This document shows positions 1-7,518 of a stretch of 12,362 nt of DNA, piece by piece. This DNA is from Prolixibacteraceae bacterium UBA6162. GTDB taxonomy: Bacteria > Bacteroidota > Bacteroidia > Bacteroidales > Prolixibacteraceae. Where the stretch lies: positions 1-12,362 of the forward strand of contig DIUI01000093.1 of NCBI GenBank assembly GCA_002428215.1, given 5' to 3'. The position numbers and the translations under genes were made by a program. The notes below the pieces were generated by a model. The model had not been told where the DNA came from, ran no database searches, and worked only from the letters and a program-made list of their open reading frames with translations. Position 1 is the first letter of the stretch, and every line of letters begins with the position of its first letter.

Positions 1-378
1 AATGTGAAAGCATTGGAATTTAACCCCGCTGAAGAAAAAGACTGGGAAGGCAACTTTCTGAAGAATCTTACAACAAATGGTATTTCGGGCATATATGTTA
101 CCAATTCAAAGAGTTTTCAGGTTGCCGCACTGTTAGAAAAGTTCAAAATTGAGAATATCAGGCTCATTGGCCACGACTTAATCGAATCGAACCGGGATTT
201 TCTTAAACGCGATACCATCAATTTTTTGATCTGCCAGAGACCTGAAGAACAGGGGTATAAAGCCATCAACAAACTTTTTCAGCATATAACCCTAAAGAAT
301 GAAGTAGGTCAGATCAACTATACATCCATCGATATTATTACCAAAGAGAATTTAGATTTTTACAAGGAATTTAATTAA
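1..378 (+). CDS. LacI-family transcriptional regulator, C-terminal fragment
   Basis: The reading frame is open from the first base, so this is the 3' end (about 125 residues) of a longer gene; the GTG at base 4 is only an internal codon. The protein matches the second half of the periplasmic-binding-protein-like effector domain of LacI/GalR regulators: a 'GIYVTNS' strand, then 'IRLIGHDLIESNRDFL', then 'INFLICQRPEEQGYKAI', the last being characteristic of Bacteroidota LacI proteins. The DNA-binding helix-turn-helix lies outside the window. The stop is 7 bp before the downstream dehydrogenase start, so regulator and enzymes are very likely co-transcribed. Inferred role: local sensor of a sugar or sugar-acid inducer controlling the operon that follows. 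The effector cannot be read from this fragment. Confidence 0.85.
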   Translation, partial: NVKALEFNPAEEKDWEGNFLKNLTTNGISGIYVTNSKSFQVAALLEKFKIENIRLIGHDLIESNRDFLKRDTINFLICQRPEEQGYKAINKLFQHITLKNEVGQINYTSIDIITKENLDFYKEFN

Positions 379-385
379 CCAAACT

Positions 386-1237
386 ATGAAACCTTTATCA
401 TTTGACGACCTAAACGGAAAAGTAGCTGTAATAACAGGCGGTGCGGGTGTACTCGGCGCTTCATTGGTCAGAGCTATGGCAGCCGCGGGTCTTAAGATTG
501 CCATTGCTGATATCAATAAAGAAGTTGCCGAGTCTTTGGCCGGTGAGATTTCTGCAGAAACAGGAGCCACTATAATAGGGGTCGAGGCCAATGTTCTCGA
601 CCGGTCGTCGCTCGAAAGAGCAAAAACTGAAATAAACCAAAAACTGGGCGAAATCAACATTCTGGTCAATGGGGCCGGGGGAAACAGCCCGCAGGCAACC
701 ACCAAAATTGAGCAGATGGAAGAGAAAGACCTCGATCAACTGCAGGATACTTTTTACGGTCTTGAAATCGAAGGGTTCGACAAAGTTTTTGCACTAAACT
801 TTAAAGGCACCATACTCCCTACCATGGTATTTACCACCGACATGCTAAAATTGCGAAAAGGGGTTGTGCTCAATATCTCTTCGATGAACTCTTATAAACC
901 GCTTACCAAGATTCCGGCCTATTCGGCTGCCAAAGCATCGATAAACAATTTTACCGAGTGGCTGGCCGTTCACCTGGCAAAGGTTGGGATTAGGGTAAAT
1001 GCTATTGCGCCGGGATTTTTTATAACCCAACAAAACCGGTTTCTGGTCACCGACGAAAAGACGGGGGGATACTCTGCCCGAGGTCAGAAAATTGTTAACA
1101 ACACCCCTATGGGTAAATTTGGTGAACCCGACGACCTGCAGGGAGCAACGCTCTTTCTTCTCTCCGATATATCTGCCTTTATCACTGGCATAATTATACC
1201 TGTCGATGGAGGCTACAGTGCATTTGGGGGAGTATAA
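386..1237 (+). CDS. uxuB: SDR-family oxidoreductase, probable D-mannonate oxidoreductase (fructuronate reductase)
   Basis: This is a classical short-chain dehydrogenase of 283 residues, cytosolic, with no signal peptide. The cofactor motif TGGAGVLG is at residues 17-24. An aspartate ends the second beta strand (D42), which favours NAD(H) over NADP(H). NGAGG is at 95-99, and the catalytic tetrad is N138, S166, Y179 and K183 (YSAAK at 179-183). The long insert around residues 100-130 and the C-terminus 'GIIIPVDGGYSAF' fit the SDR-type UxuB/YjmF mannonate oxidoreductases of Bacillus and Bacteroidota, which reduce D-fructuronate to D-mannonate. Family membership is certain; the exact substrate is inferred from resemblance and from the neighbouring sugar-acid kinase and LarA homolog. 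A different polyol or aldonate dehydrogenase is possible. The ATG follows the regulator stop by 7 bp. A 116-bp gap without a clear promoter follows. Confidence 0.8.
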   Translation: MKPLSFDDLNGKVAVITGGAGVLGASLVRAMAAAGLKIAIADINKEVAESLAGEISAETGATIIGVEANVLDRSSLERAKTEINQKLGEINILVNGAGGNSPQATTKIEQMEEKDLDQLQDTFYGLEIEGFDKVFALNFKGTILPTMVFTTDMLKLRKGVVLNISSMNSYKPLTKIPAYSAAKASINNFTEWLAVHLAKVGIRVNAIAPGFFITQQNRFLVTDEKTGGYSARGQKIVNNTPMGKFGEPDDLQGATLFLLSDISAFITGIIIPVDGGYSAFGGV

Positions 1238-1353
1238 CCCGATTAAAATAAATCCCTTATTCAAAAAACTCAAGTATTGGAACGCGACACAGAGATCGAA
1301 TCACCGGCGCGGAAATGGATAATTCAAGTATAACCTGATAAGACTTTTACACC

Positions 1354-2433
1354 ATGAGCATTGATTTAAAAAATAGGTATAAATATTCCCTGTTGGTACC
1401 AACCAGCATGGGTGTGAGACTCACTCCTGTTAACGGTCAACCTGTGCACAGCAGTCATCTTTTCGAGATGCAGGCCACCAGCGCCGAAACCAATGTTGCC
1501 AGTATCTCCTCTTACCTCGGATTACCGGTAAAGGTTCTAACCACCTTTGTGAAGGATAGTCCGATTGCCCAATTTATAAAATCGAATTTGCGCAGCCGCA
1601 ACATGGAGTTTGAAGGACCCGAGGTTTCGCAGGAAAATCCATGGGGCTACAGACATCAGTTCAATATTGCCGACAGTGGCTTCGGCACAAGGGGACCCCG
1701 GGTTCAAAACGACCGTGCTGGGGAAGTTGGCAGAACACTCAACGTTAAGGATTTCGACCTGGAAAGAATTTTTGGCGAAGAAGGGGTTCAGATTGTTCAC
1801 CTGTCGGGTCTGATTGGGGCTCTCTCGCCTGAGACCAGTGAATTTTGCCTTCAGATTGCCCGTTTTGCAAAAAAACATGGCACTCGTATATCGTTCGATC
1901 TTAATTACCGTGCCACTTTTTGGGAAGGGAGAGAACAGGAACTGAGGGCGATTTTTACCGAAATTGCGTCGGTATCCGACATATTGATTGGGAACGAGGA
2001 GGATTTTCAGCTTTGCTTAGGTATCCAAGGACCTGAAGCCGGAGGACATAGCATTGGTTCAGAAATGGATGGCTTTAAAGAGATGATTGGCCGGGTGAAG
2101 GAGAGGTTCCCCAACGCCTCGGTTTATGCCACAACCCTCAGGCAGGTGGTAAGCGCAAACGAACACCTCTGGGGAGCGATTATGCTCGAAGGCGACAACT
2201 GGCACTCCATAGATCTGAGAAGAATAAATGTACTCGACAGAATAGGTGGTGGCGACGGATTCGTCGGGGGGCTTCTCTATGGTATCCTTAAAAAATGGCA
2301 GCCCGAAAAATGGATTCAGTTTGGATGGGCAACCGGGGCATTGGCAACCACATTTCTCACTGACTATGCTCAGCCGGCCGATGAAGAGATGGTTTGGAGT
2401 ATATGGAAAGGCAACGCCCGCGTAAAACGTTAA
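1354..2433 (+). CDS. PfkB-family sugar/sugar-acid kinase (KDG-kinase-like)
   Basis: This ribokinase/PfkB-fold kinase of 359 residues is somewhat longer than the usual 300-340. PfkB signature 2 is at residues 295-301 (DRIGGGD), with D301 as expected catalytic base; the 'DRIGGGD' form is common in 2-keto-3-deoxygluconate (KDG) kinase-like members in place of DTxGAGD. Other landmarks are FDLNYR at 181-186, GNEED at 213-217 and the ATTLR...W segment at about 259-273. An unusual charged motif, TRGPRVQNDRAGEVGR at 112-127, sits where the substrate lid is expected and is not something I know from standard KdgK. The default reading is KDG phosphorylation to KDPG, but no KDPG aldolase gene is in the window. 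Given the LarA homolog and gnd nearby, gluconate or another aldonate is an alternative substrate. Family certain, substrate uncertain. Confidence 0.8.
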   Translation: MSIDLKNRYKYSLLVPTSMGVRLTPVNGQPVHSSHLFEMQATSAETNVASISSYLGLPVKVLTTFVKDSPIAQFIKSNLRSRNMEFEGPEVSQENPWGYRHQFNIADSGFGTRGPRVQNDRAGEVGRTLNVKDFDLERIFGEEGVQIVHLSGLIGALSPETSEFCLQIARFAKKHGTRISFDLNYRATFWEGREQELRAIFTEIASVSDILIGNEEDFQLCLGIQGPEAGGHSIGSEMDGFKEMIGRVKERFPNASVYATTLRQVVSANEHLWGAIMLEGDNWHSIDLRRINVLDRIGGGDGFVGGLLYGILKKWQPEKWIQFGWATGALATTFLTDYAQPADEEMVWSIWKGNARVKR

Positions 2434-2463
2434 ATTAACTGTTATCAAACAATCAACCATAGT

Positions 2464-3750
2464 ATGATCTATTACGAAAACGGATCGCCGCAGCACAACA
2501 TCTCTGCCGAAACGCTCAAAAAAGGTGTTCAGGAGGCCCTCCGCAAAATGGGCAACAGAAAAAAAGTTCTGGTAATTCCTCCCGATTATACCCGGTTCCC
2601 AAGCAGAGCCGGTGAGATTACTGAATATACCTGGGAGTATTATGGTGAACGACTCACCGATATTCTTCCTGCTTTGGGGACGCATACTCCCATGACGGAT
2701 GAACAGATTGCGCATATGTTTGGGAAAACACCCCGGAGTCTCTTTCGCGATCACGACTGGCGCAACGATGTTGTAACTTTAGGAGAGGTTCCGGCAGACT
2801 TTATACACAAAGTTTCGGAAGGTGCTGTAAACTACTCATGGCCAGCTCAGGTAAACAAATTGCTCATCGATGGTGAATTCGATTTAATATTGTCGGTCGG
2901 ACAGGTTGTACCACACGAAGTGGTTGGCATGGCCAACTATAACAAAAATATTTTTGTAGGTACCGGAGGTGCCGAAGGCATTAATAAAAGCCATTTTATA
3001 GGAGCGGCTTATGGTATGGAAAAGATGATGGGAAGGGCCGATACTCCTGTTCGTAAGGTTTTCAATTATGCCTCCGAGAATTTTTCGGCACATATGCCAA
3101 TTGTCTATATACAAACGGTGGTTGGGGTAAACTCCGACGGTAAACTGCAAACCTACGGTCTGTTTGTTGGCGACGATTTCGAAGTATTCGACAAAGCCGC
3201 ACGGCTGTCCCTTCAGGTGAATTTCGAAATGGTCGACAAACCCCTTAAAAAAGTGGTAGTTTGGCTCGATCCTACTGAGTTTAAAAGTACCTGGCTGGGC
3301 AACAAATCGATCTACCGCACCAGAATGGCCATTGCAGATGGAGGCGAGCTGATAGTTCTGGCACCGGCACTAAAAGAGTTTGGCGAAGACAAAGAGATCG
3401 ACAGGTTGATAAGAAAGTACGGCTATTTTGGAACTCCGGCTACCCTTAAAGCTACCGAAGAGAATGAAGAACTGCGCAACAACCTTGGTGCTGCTGCCCA
3501 TCTGATTCATGGGTCGTCGGAGGGGCGCTTTTCAGTAACCTATTGCCCAGGTAAGAAACCCGGCAACCTCACCAAAGAGGAGATTGTGAGTGTTGGCTTT
3601 CAATGGGCAGATTACGATGCAATGGTAGCCAGCTATCCGCCCGATTACCTCAAGGAGGGATTCAATACCTTACCCAACGGTGAGGAGATTTTCTATATAT
3701 CAAACCCTGCTTTGGGATTATGGGCTTACCGTGAGCGCTTCGAGTATTGA
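2464..3750 (+). CDS. LarA-family nickel-pincer-dependent 2-hydroxyacid racemase/epimerase homolog
   Basis: This is a 428-residue protein of the lactate racemase LarA (DUF2088) family, whose members use the nickel-pincer nucleotide cofactor for hydride-transfer racemisation or epimerisation at C2 of 2-hydroxyacids. Catalytic positions align by spacing with Lactobacillus plantarum LarA. DYTR at 41-44 corresponds to D72/R75, THT around H74 to H108, and VPHEVVGM gives H151 (H174). K161, ten residues on, matches the cofactor-tethering K184, and H177, sixteen further on, matches the nickel ligand H200. The region between K161 and H177 (NIFVGTGGAEGINKS) differs from the canonical lactate racemase sequence, pointing to another substrate. 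In a sugar-acid operon the most attractive candidate is D-gluconate/D-mannonate 2-epimerisation, an activity I recall being reported among LarA homologs. No larB, larC or larE cofactor-synthesis genes are in the window, so maturation must be encoded elsewhere. Confidence 0.88.
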   Translation: MIYYENGSPQHNISAETLKKGVQEALRKMGNRKKVLVIPPDYTRFPSRAGEITEYTWEYYGERLTDILPALGTHTPMTDEQIAHMFGKTPRSLFRDHDWRNDVVTLGEVPADFIHKVSEGAVNYSWPAQVNKLLIDGEFDLILSVGQVVPHEVVGMANYNKNIFVGTGGAEGINKSHFIGAAYGMEKMMGRADTPVRKVFNYASENFSAHMPIVYIQTVVGVNSDGKLQTYGLFVGDDFEVFDKAARLSLQVNFEMVDKPLKKVVVWLDPTEFKSTWLGNKSIYRTRMAIADGGELIVLAPALKEFGEDKEIDRLIRKYGYFGTPATLKATEENEELRNNLGAAAHLIHGSSEGRFSVTYCPGKKPGNLTKEEIVSVGFQWADYDAMVASYPPDYLKEGFNTLPNGEEIFYISNPALGLWAYRERFEY

Positions 3751-3775
3751 CCAACAACAAACCAGTCAGTAAGAT

Positions 3776-4837
3776 ATGACAATTGCCGCAGCACGTCGCG
3801 AAATCAGGTGGGGAATGATTGGTGCAGGAAATGTTACCGAATTAAAAAGTGGTCCGGCATTTAATAAGATTCCCGGATCATCATTGGTAGCTGTTATGCG
3901 CCGAACTGCGCATCTGGCTCAGGATTATGCGCAGAGACACGGAATTCCCGCGTGGTTCGCCGATGCCGATGAATTGATTTCCAGCCACGAGGTGAATGCA
4001 GTGTACATTGCTACTCCTCCCAATATGCACGCCGATTATGCGATCAAGGCCATGAAGGCCGGAAAACCGGTCTATGTTGAGAAACCAATGGCTTTGAAGT
4101 ACGAAGATTGCCGTAAGATGTTAAAGGCCTCGCAAGAAACCGGACAACCACTCTATGTTGCCTATTATAGAAGAGCGTTGCCAGCCTTCGTGAAGGTAAA
4201 GGAACTCATCGATACCGGGCAGATAGGTACTCCATTGCTGGTAGAGGTGGTTCTGCACCGCGAGGCGCGCGAAAGCGATCGTCAACCGGATACAAACAGC
4301 TGGCACGTGAATCCGGATATCGCCGGAGGCGGATATCTCTTCGATCTTGCATCGCACCAGTTGGACTACCTCGATTTTTTGTTTGGACCAGTGGTTGAAG
4401 CAAAAGGTATTGCCGTAAATCAGGCTGGATTATACCCGGCAGAAGATACTGTTTCCGCGACATTCAGTTTCGAGAACGGAGTTGTTGGAACGGGATCATG
4501 GTGCTTTGTTGCTCCCAAACCGGCCGTTACAGACATCATTAAAATTACAGGCACCCAAGGTTATATTACCATTCCATCTTTTACCCACGGAGAGGTAACC
4601 ATGCACAACCAGGAAGGGGTGCATAAATACAGATTTCAGAATCACGAAAACATCCAATTTAACCTGATACGACAGGTAGTCGCAGACTTGCAGGGCAATA
4701 GTTCTGCCACCTGCTGGAGTACAGGAGAGAGCGCTGCCAGAACCTCGGCTGTTTTAGAAGAGTTGGTGAAGGGATACTATCGAAATCGCAACAGAGATTC
4801 GGGCAGGAACAAAGGCAGTTGCCGGGTTAGCTTGTAA
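3776..4837 (+). CDS. Gfo/Idh/MocA-family NAD(P)-dependent oxidoreductase
   Basis: This is a 353-residue two-domain oxidoreductase. The N-terminal Rossmann fold shows GMIGAGNV at 13-20, IATPPNMH at 78-85 and the family hallmark EKP at 102-104. The C-terminal domain carries GGGYLFDLASH at 184-194, placing the conserved D190 and H194 in the usual substrate site. Substrates in this family are sugars, inositols or sugar derivatives; the exact one cannot be read here. There is no signal peptide, so it is cytosolic. Its place between the LarA homolog and pdxB suggests it feeds a sugar or sugar acid into the same pathway. The normal family C-terminus would be near 'ELVKGYY' (about residue 335), but 18 further Arg/Asn/Gly/Ser-rich residues follow. 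The +1 frame across this tail stays open until a TGA that overlaps the pdxB start, so a small terminal frameshift is possible. Confidence 0.85.
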   Translation: MTIAAARREIRWGMIGAGNVTELKSGPAFNKIPGSSLVAVMRRTAHLAQDYAQRHGIPAWFADADELISSHEVNAVYIATPPNMHADYAIKAMKAGKPVYVEKPMALKYEDCRKMLKASQETGQPLYVAYYRRALPAFVKVKELIDTGQIGTPLLVEVVLHREARESDRQPDTNSWHVNPDIAGGGYLFDLASHQLDYLDFLFGPVVEAKGIAVNQAGLYPAEDTVSATFSFENGVVGTGSWCFVAPKPAVTDIIKITGTQGYITIPSFTHGEVTMHNQEGVHKYRFQNHENIQFNLIRQVVADLQGNSSATCWSTGESAARTSAVLEELVKGYYRNRNRDSGRNKGSCRVSL

Positions 4838-4870
4838 ATTCAGGGAGTTTAATCCCTACAGAGCAGGAAT

Positions 4871-6001
4871 ATGAAAGTAGTTATCGACGATAAAATTCCA
4901 TACATTAAAGGTGCACTGGAACCCTATTGCGAAGTTGTGTATTACCAAGGAAGCAAATTTACCCCTGAGCTGATAAAAGATGCCGATGCACTTATTGTGC
5001 GCACCCGAACCCTTTGCAACGAGAAGTTACTGGCAGGTTCGAAAGTTAAGTTTATTGCTACGGCAACCATTGGATACGACCATATCGACACGCACTATTC
5101 CGATGATAATCAAATAGCATGGACCAATGCTCCTGGCTGCAATGCCGGAAGTGTTGAGCAGTATGTTGCCGCAGCGCTGCTGACCTGGGGTTTGGAAAAA
5201 CGGGAGAAGCTGCGCGACAAAACCATCGGCATTGTTGGAGTAGGCAACGTTGGAACAAAAGTGGCAAATTTTTGCAATCATTTGGGAATGAGAGTGCTGC
5301 TTAACGACCCCCCCCGTGCGCGAAAAGAGGGTTCCGGGGCATTCGTATCCCTCGAAACGATTCTTCAAAAGGCAGATATAGTAACCTTGCATGTTCCACT
5401 AAACCGGTCGGGCGAGGATTCCACTTTTCATTTGGCAGGAACAGAATTCCTGAACACCTTCGCAGGCAAACAGTTGCTGATAAATACCTGTCGTGGCGAA
5501 GTGTCTGATAGCGATGCCATTAAGGTGGCATTGGCCAACAGAACGCTGGGCGACTACATTGCCGACTGCTGGGAGAACGAGCCCGAAATTGATACGGAGC
5601 TTATGCAAAGTGCCTATTTGGCAACTCCGCATATAGCGGGCTATTCTAGAGATGGTAAAGCCAACGGAACTGAAATGAGCGTCAGGTCTCTAAGCCGTTT
5701 CTTTAATTTGGGCATCGATGAATGGTCTCCTCCAGGTGTAGAATTACCCGCTGAACCCAACATTCACCTTAACGGCAGCCGTCGCGACGAGGAATCGATT
5801 ATTGCGGAGGCCATTCTGCATACCTATGATATTGAATCAGACAGCGACGCGCTGAGAGACAACCCGCATCTTTTTGAACACCTTAGGGGTGAATATCCGG
5901 TAAGACGTGAATTTAGAGCCTACACTCTTGTTTGTAAAGAGGTTCCAGCCATGGTGATGGAAAAACTATCTGCAATGGGTTTTAATATACAGTCCAATTA
6001 A
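4871..6001 (+). CDS. pdxB: 4-phosphoerythronate dehydrogenase (PdxB)
   Basis: PdxB is an NAD-dependent 2-hydroxyacid dehydrogenase that oxidises 4-phospho-D-erythronate to 2-oxo-3-hydroxy-4-phosphobutanoate, the second step of DXP-dependent pyridoxal phosphate synthesis. The 376 residues match the family length, including the C-terminal dimerisation domain (about 260-376). Visible motifs are RTRT (44-47), ATIGYDHID (65-73), NAPGCNAGSVEQY (86-98), the Rossmann GVGNVG (123-128), DPPRA (146-150), and catalytic R208 (TCRGE), E237 (ENEPE) and H254 (TPHIAGYS). These three fall at the same numbers as in E. coli PdxB. The gene sits 33 bp after the oxidoreductase and 37 bp before gnd with no terminator, so it is probably co-transcribed. 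That is an odd site for a vitamin gene. An eight-C tract (5308-5315) encodes the DPPRA motif. Confidence 0.92.
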   Translation: MKVVIDDKIPYIKGALEPYCEVVYYQGSKFTPELIKDADALIVRTRTLCNEKLLAGSKVKFIATATIGYDHIDTHYSDDNQIAWTNAPGCNAGSVEQYVAAALLTWGLEKREKLRDKTIGIVGVGNVGTKVANFCNHLGMRVLLNDPPRARKEGSGAFVSLETILQKADIVTLHVPLNRSGEDSTFHLAGTEFLNTFAGKQLLINTCRGEVSDSDAIKVALANRTLGDYIADCWENEPEIDTELMQSAYLATPHIAGYSRDGKANGTEMSVRSLSRFFNLGIDEWSPPGVELPAEPNIHLNGSRRDEESIIAEAILHTYDIESDSDALRDNPHLFEHLRGEYPVRREFRAYTLVCKEVPAMVMEKLSAMGFNIQSN

Positions 6002-6038
6002 TTACAGAAAATTTAGTTCAAACAAAGCGATACAAAAC

Positions 6039-7493
6039 ATGAAAAAATTAGCAGACATCGGATTGATCGGATTAGCCGTTATGGGTGAAAATCTGGTTTT
6101 AAACATGGAGAGTAAAGGTTATACGGTAGCCGTATACAACCGAACCGTTCAGAAAGTCGACGACTTTATCCAGGGAAGGGGAGCCGGAAAAAACTTTATT
6201 GGCGCCAAGAGTATTGAGGAACTGGCAGCCTCGCTCGAGCGTCCGCGGAAGGTAATGATGCTGGTTAAAGCAGGAAAACCTGTCGATGATTTTATTGACC
6301 TACTGATACCGCACCTTGAACCTGGCGATATTATCATTGATGGCGGTAACTCTCATTTTCCTGATTCAGTTCGCCGCACAAAATATGTAGAGAGCAAAGG
6401 TATGTTGTTTATCGGAACCGGAGTCTCGGGAGGCGAAGAAGGTGCGCTGCTGGGTCCCTCGATAATGCCAGGAGGTTCGCCAGAAGCCTGGCCACATGTT
6501 AAGTCTATTTTTCAGGACATTGCCGCAAAAGTAGAAAACGGCGAAGCATGCTGCGACTGGGTAGGTGAAGATGGAGCCGGTCACTTTGTAAAAATGGTAC
6601 ACAATGGAATTGAGTACGGAGACATGCAGATCATCAATGAAGCATACCACCTTATGAAGGATCTTCTTGGGATGGATGCTTTTGAACAACACGAGATTTT
6701 CAAAAAGTGGAACAACGAAGAACTCGACTCCTATCTGATCGAAATCACCCGCGATATTTTGGCTTTCAAAGACGAAGATGGTTCTCCGTTGGTTGAAAAA
6801 ATACTCGATACTGCAGGTCAGAAAGGTACTGGCAAATGGACAGGCGTTGCTGCGCTCGATCTGGGTATCCCATTAACTTTGATTGGGGAATCGGTATTTT
6901 CGAGGTGCCTATCGGCGCAGAAAGATTTGCGGGTCGAAGCTTCCAAAGCACTTAAGGGCCCCGAAGCCAGTTTTAAAGGCAACAAACAGCAGTTTATCGA
7001 CGATTTGAAGATGGCATTGTATGGTGCCAAAATCATCTCCTACGCCCAGGGATACAACTTAATGATGGAAGCAGCCAAAGAGTATAAGTGGAACCTAAAT
7101 TATGGCGGAATTGCCCTCATGTGGAGAGGAGGCTGTATTATACGCAGTGCCTTTTTGGGTGATATTAAAAAAGCATTCGAGAACAACCCCGAATTGCCTA
7201 ATCTGCTGCTCGATCCGTTCTTTAAAGAGAAGGTCGAAGCTGCTCAGGAGGGATGGCGCAGGGTATGTGCTACTGCACTTACCAATGGAATTCCCGTTCC
7301 GGCACTCACCTCGGCACTATGCTATTTCGATGGATTCCGTAGCGAACGACTTCCAGCCAACCTGTTACAGGCACAACGCGACTATTTCGGGGCGCACATG
7401 TATGAAAGAACCGACAGGCCGCGCGGTGAGTTCTTCCACACCAATTGGACCGGACGAGGTGGAGAGACTGCTTCATCGACCTATGTGGTATAA
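6039..7493 (+). CDS. gnd: 6-phosphogluconate dehydrogenase, decarboxylating
   Basis: Gnd converts 6-phospho-D-gluconate to ribulose 5-phosphate and CO2 in the oxidative pentose phosphate pathway. The 484 residues match the long homodimeric type. The Rossmann motif GLAVMG is at 11-16. N34, R35 and T36 at the end of the second beta strand are the usual NADP(+) 2'-phosphate-binding set. DGGNS is at 101-105 and the substrate loop GVSGGEEGA at 128-136. Catalytic K185 and E192 lie in KMVHNGIEY (185-193), and the C-terminal substrate-binding segment 'RGEFFHTNW' is intact. It is the last gene of the run. In many bacteria gnd is next to zwf and pgl; here it follows sugar-acid genes, which suggests its 6-phosphogluconate may come from gluconate rather than from glucose 6-phosphate. 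Confidence 0.96.
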   Translation: MKKLADIGLIGLAVMGENLVLNMESKGYTVAVYNRTVQKVDDFIQGRGAGKNFIGAKSIEELAASLERPRKVMMLVKAGKPVDDFIDLLIPHLEPGDIIIDGGNSHFPDSVRRTKYVESKGMLFIGTGVSGGEEGALLGPSIMPGGSPEAWPHVKSIFQDIAAKVENGEACCDWVGEDGAGHFVKMVHNGIEYGDMQIINEAYHLMKDLLGMDAFEQHEIFKKWNNEELDSYLIEITRDILAFKDEDGSPLVEKILDTAGQKGTGKWTGVAALDLGIPLTLIGESVFSRCLSAQKDLRVEASKALKGPEASFKGNKQQFIDDLKMALYGAKIISYAQGYNLMMEAAKEYKWNLNYGGIALMWRGGCIIRSAFLGDIKKAFENNPELPNLLLDPFFKEKVEAAQEGWRRVCATALTNGIPVPALTSALCYFDGFRSERLPANLLQAQRDYFGAHMYERTDRPRGEFFHTNWTGRGGETASSTYVV

Positions 7494-7518
7494 AAGCTGA
7501 ATCGACCACCTTTTATCT

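Noticed and set aside
461..1273. Two antisense frames (461-739 and 845-1273) over the SDR gene
   Set aside because: Shadows of the dehydrogenase; Cys/Arg-rich translations with no domain.
1238..1353. 116-bp gap between the SDR and kinase genes as a remnant gene or promoter
   Set aside because: The translations show no recognisable protein remnant and there is no TAnnTTTG element; I see nothing I can support.
2059..2754. 231-codon open frame on the - strand across the kinase/LarA junction
   Set aside because: It overlaps two well-supported genes on the opposite strand and its translation resembles no family I know.
4842..4857. AGGGA/TCCCT hairpin between the oxidoreductase and pdxB
   Set aside because: Only 5 bp of stem with no T tract after it, too weak to call a terminator; the operon probably reads through.
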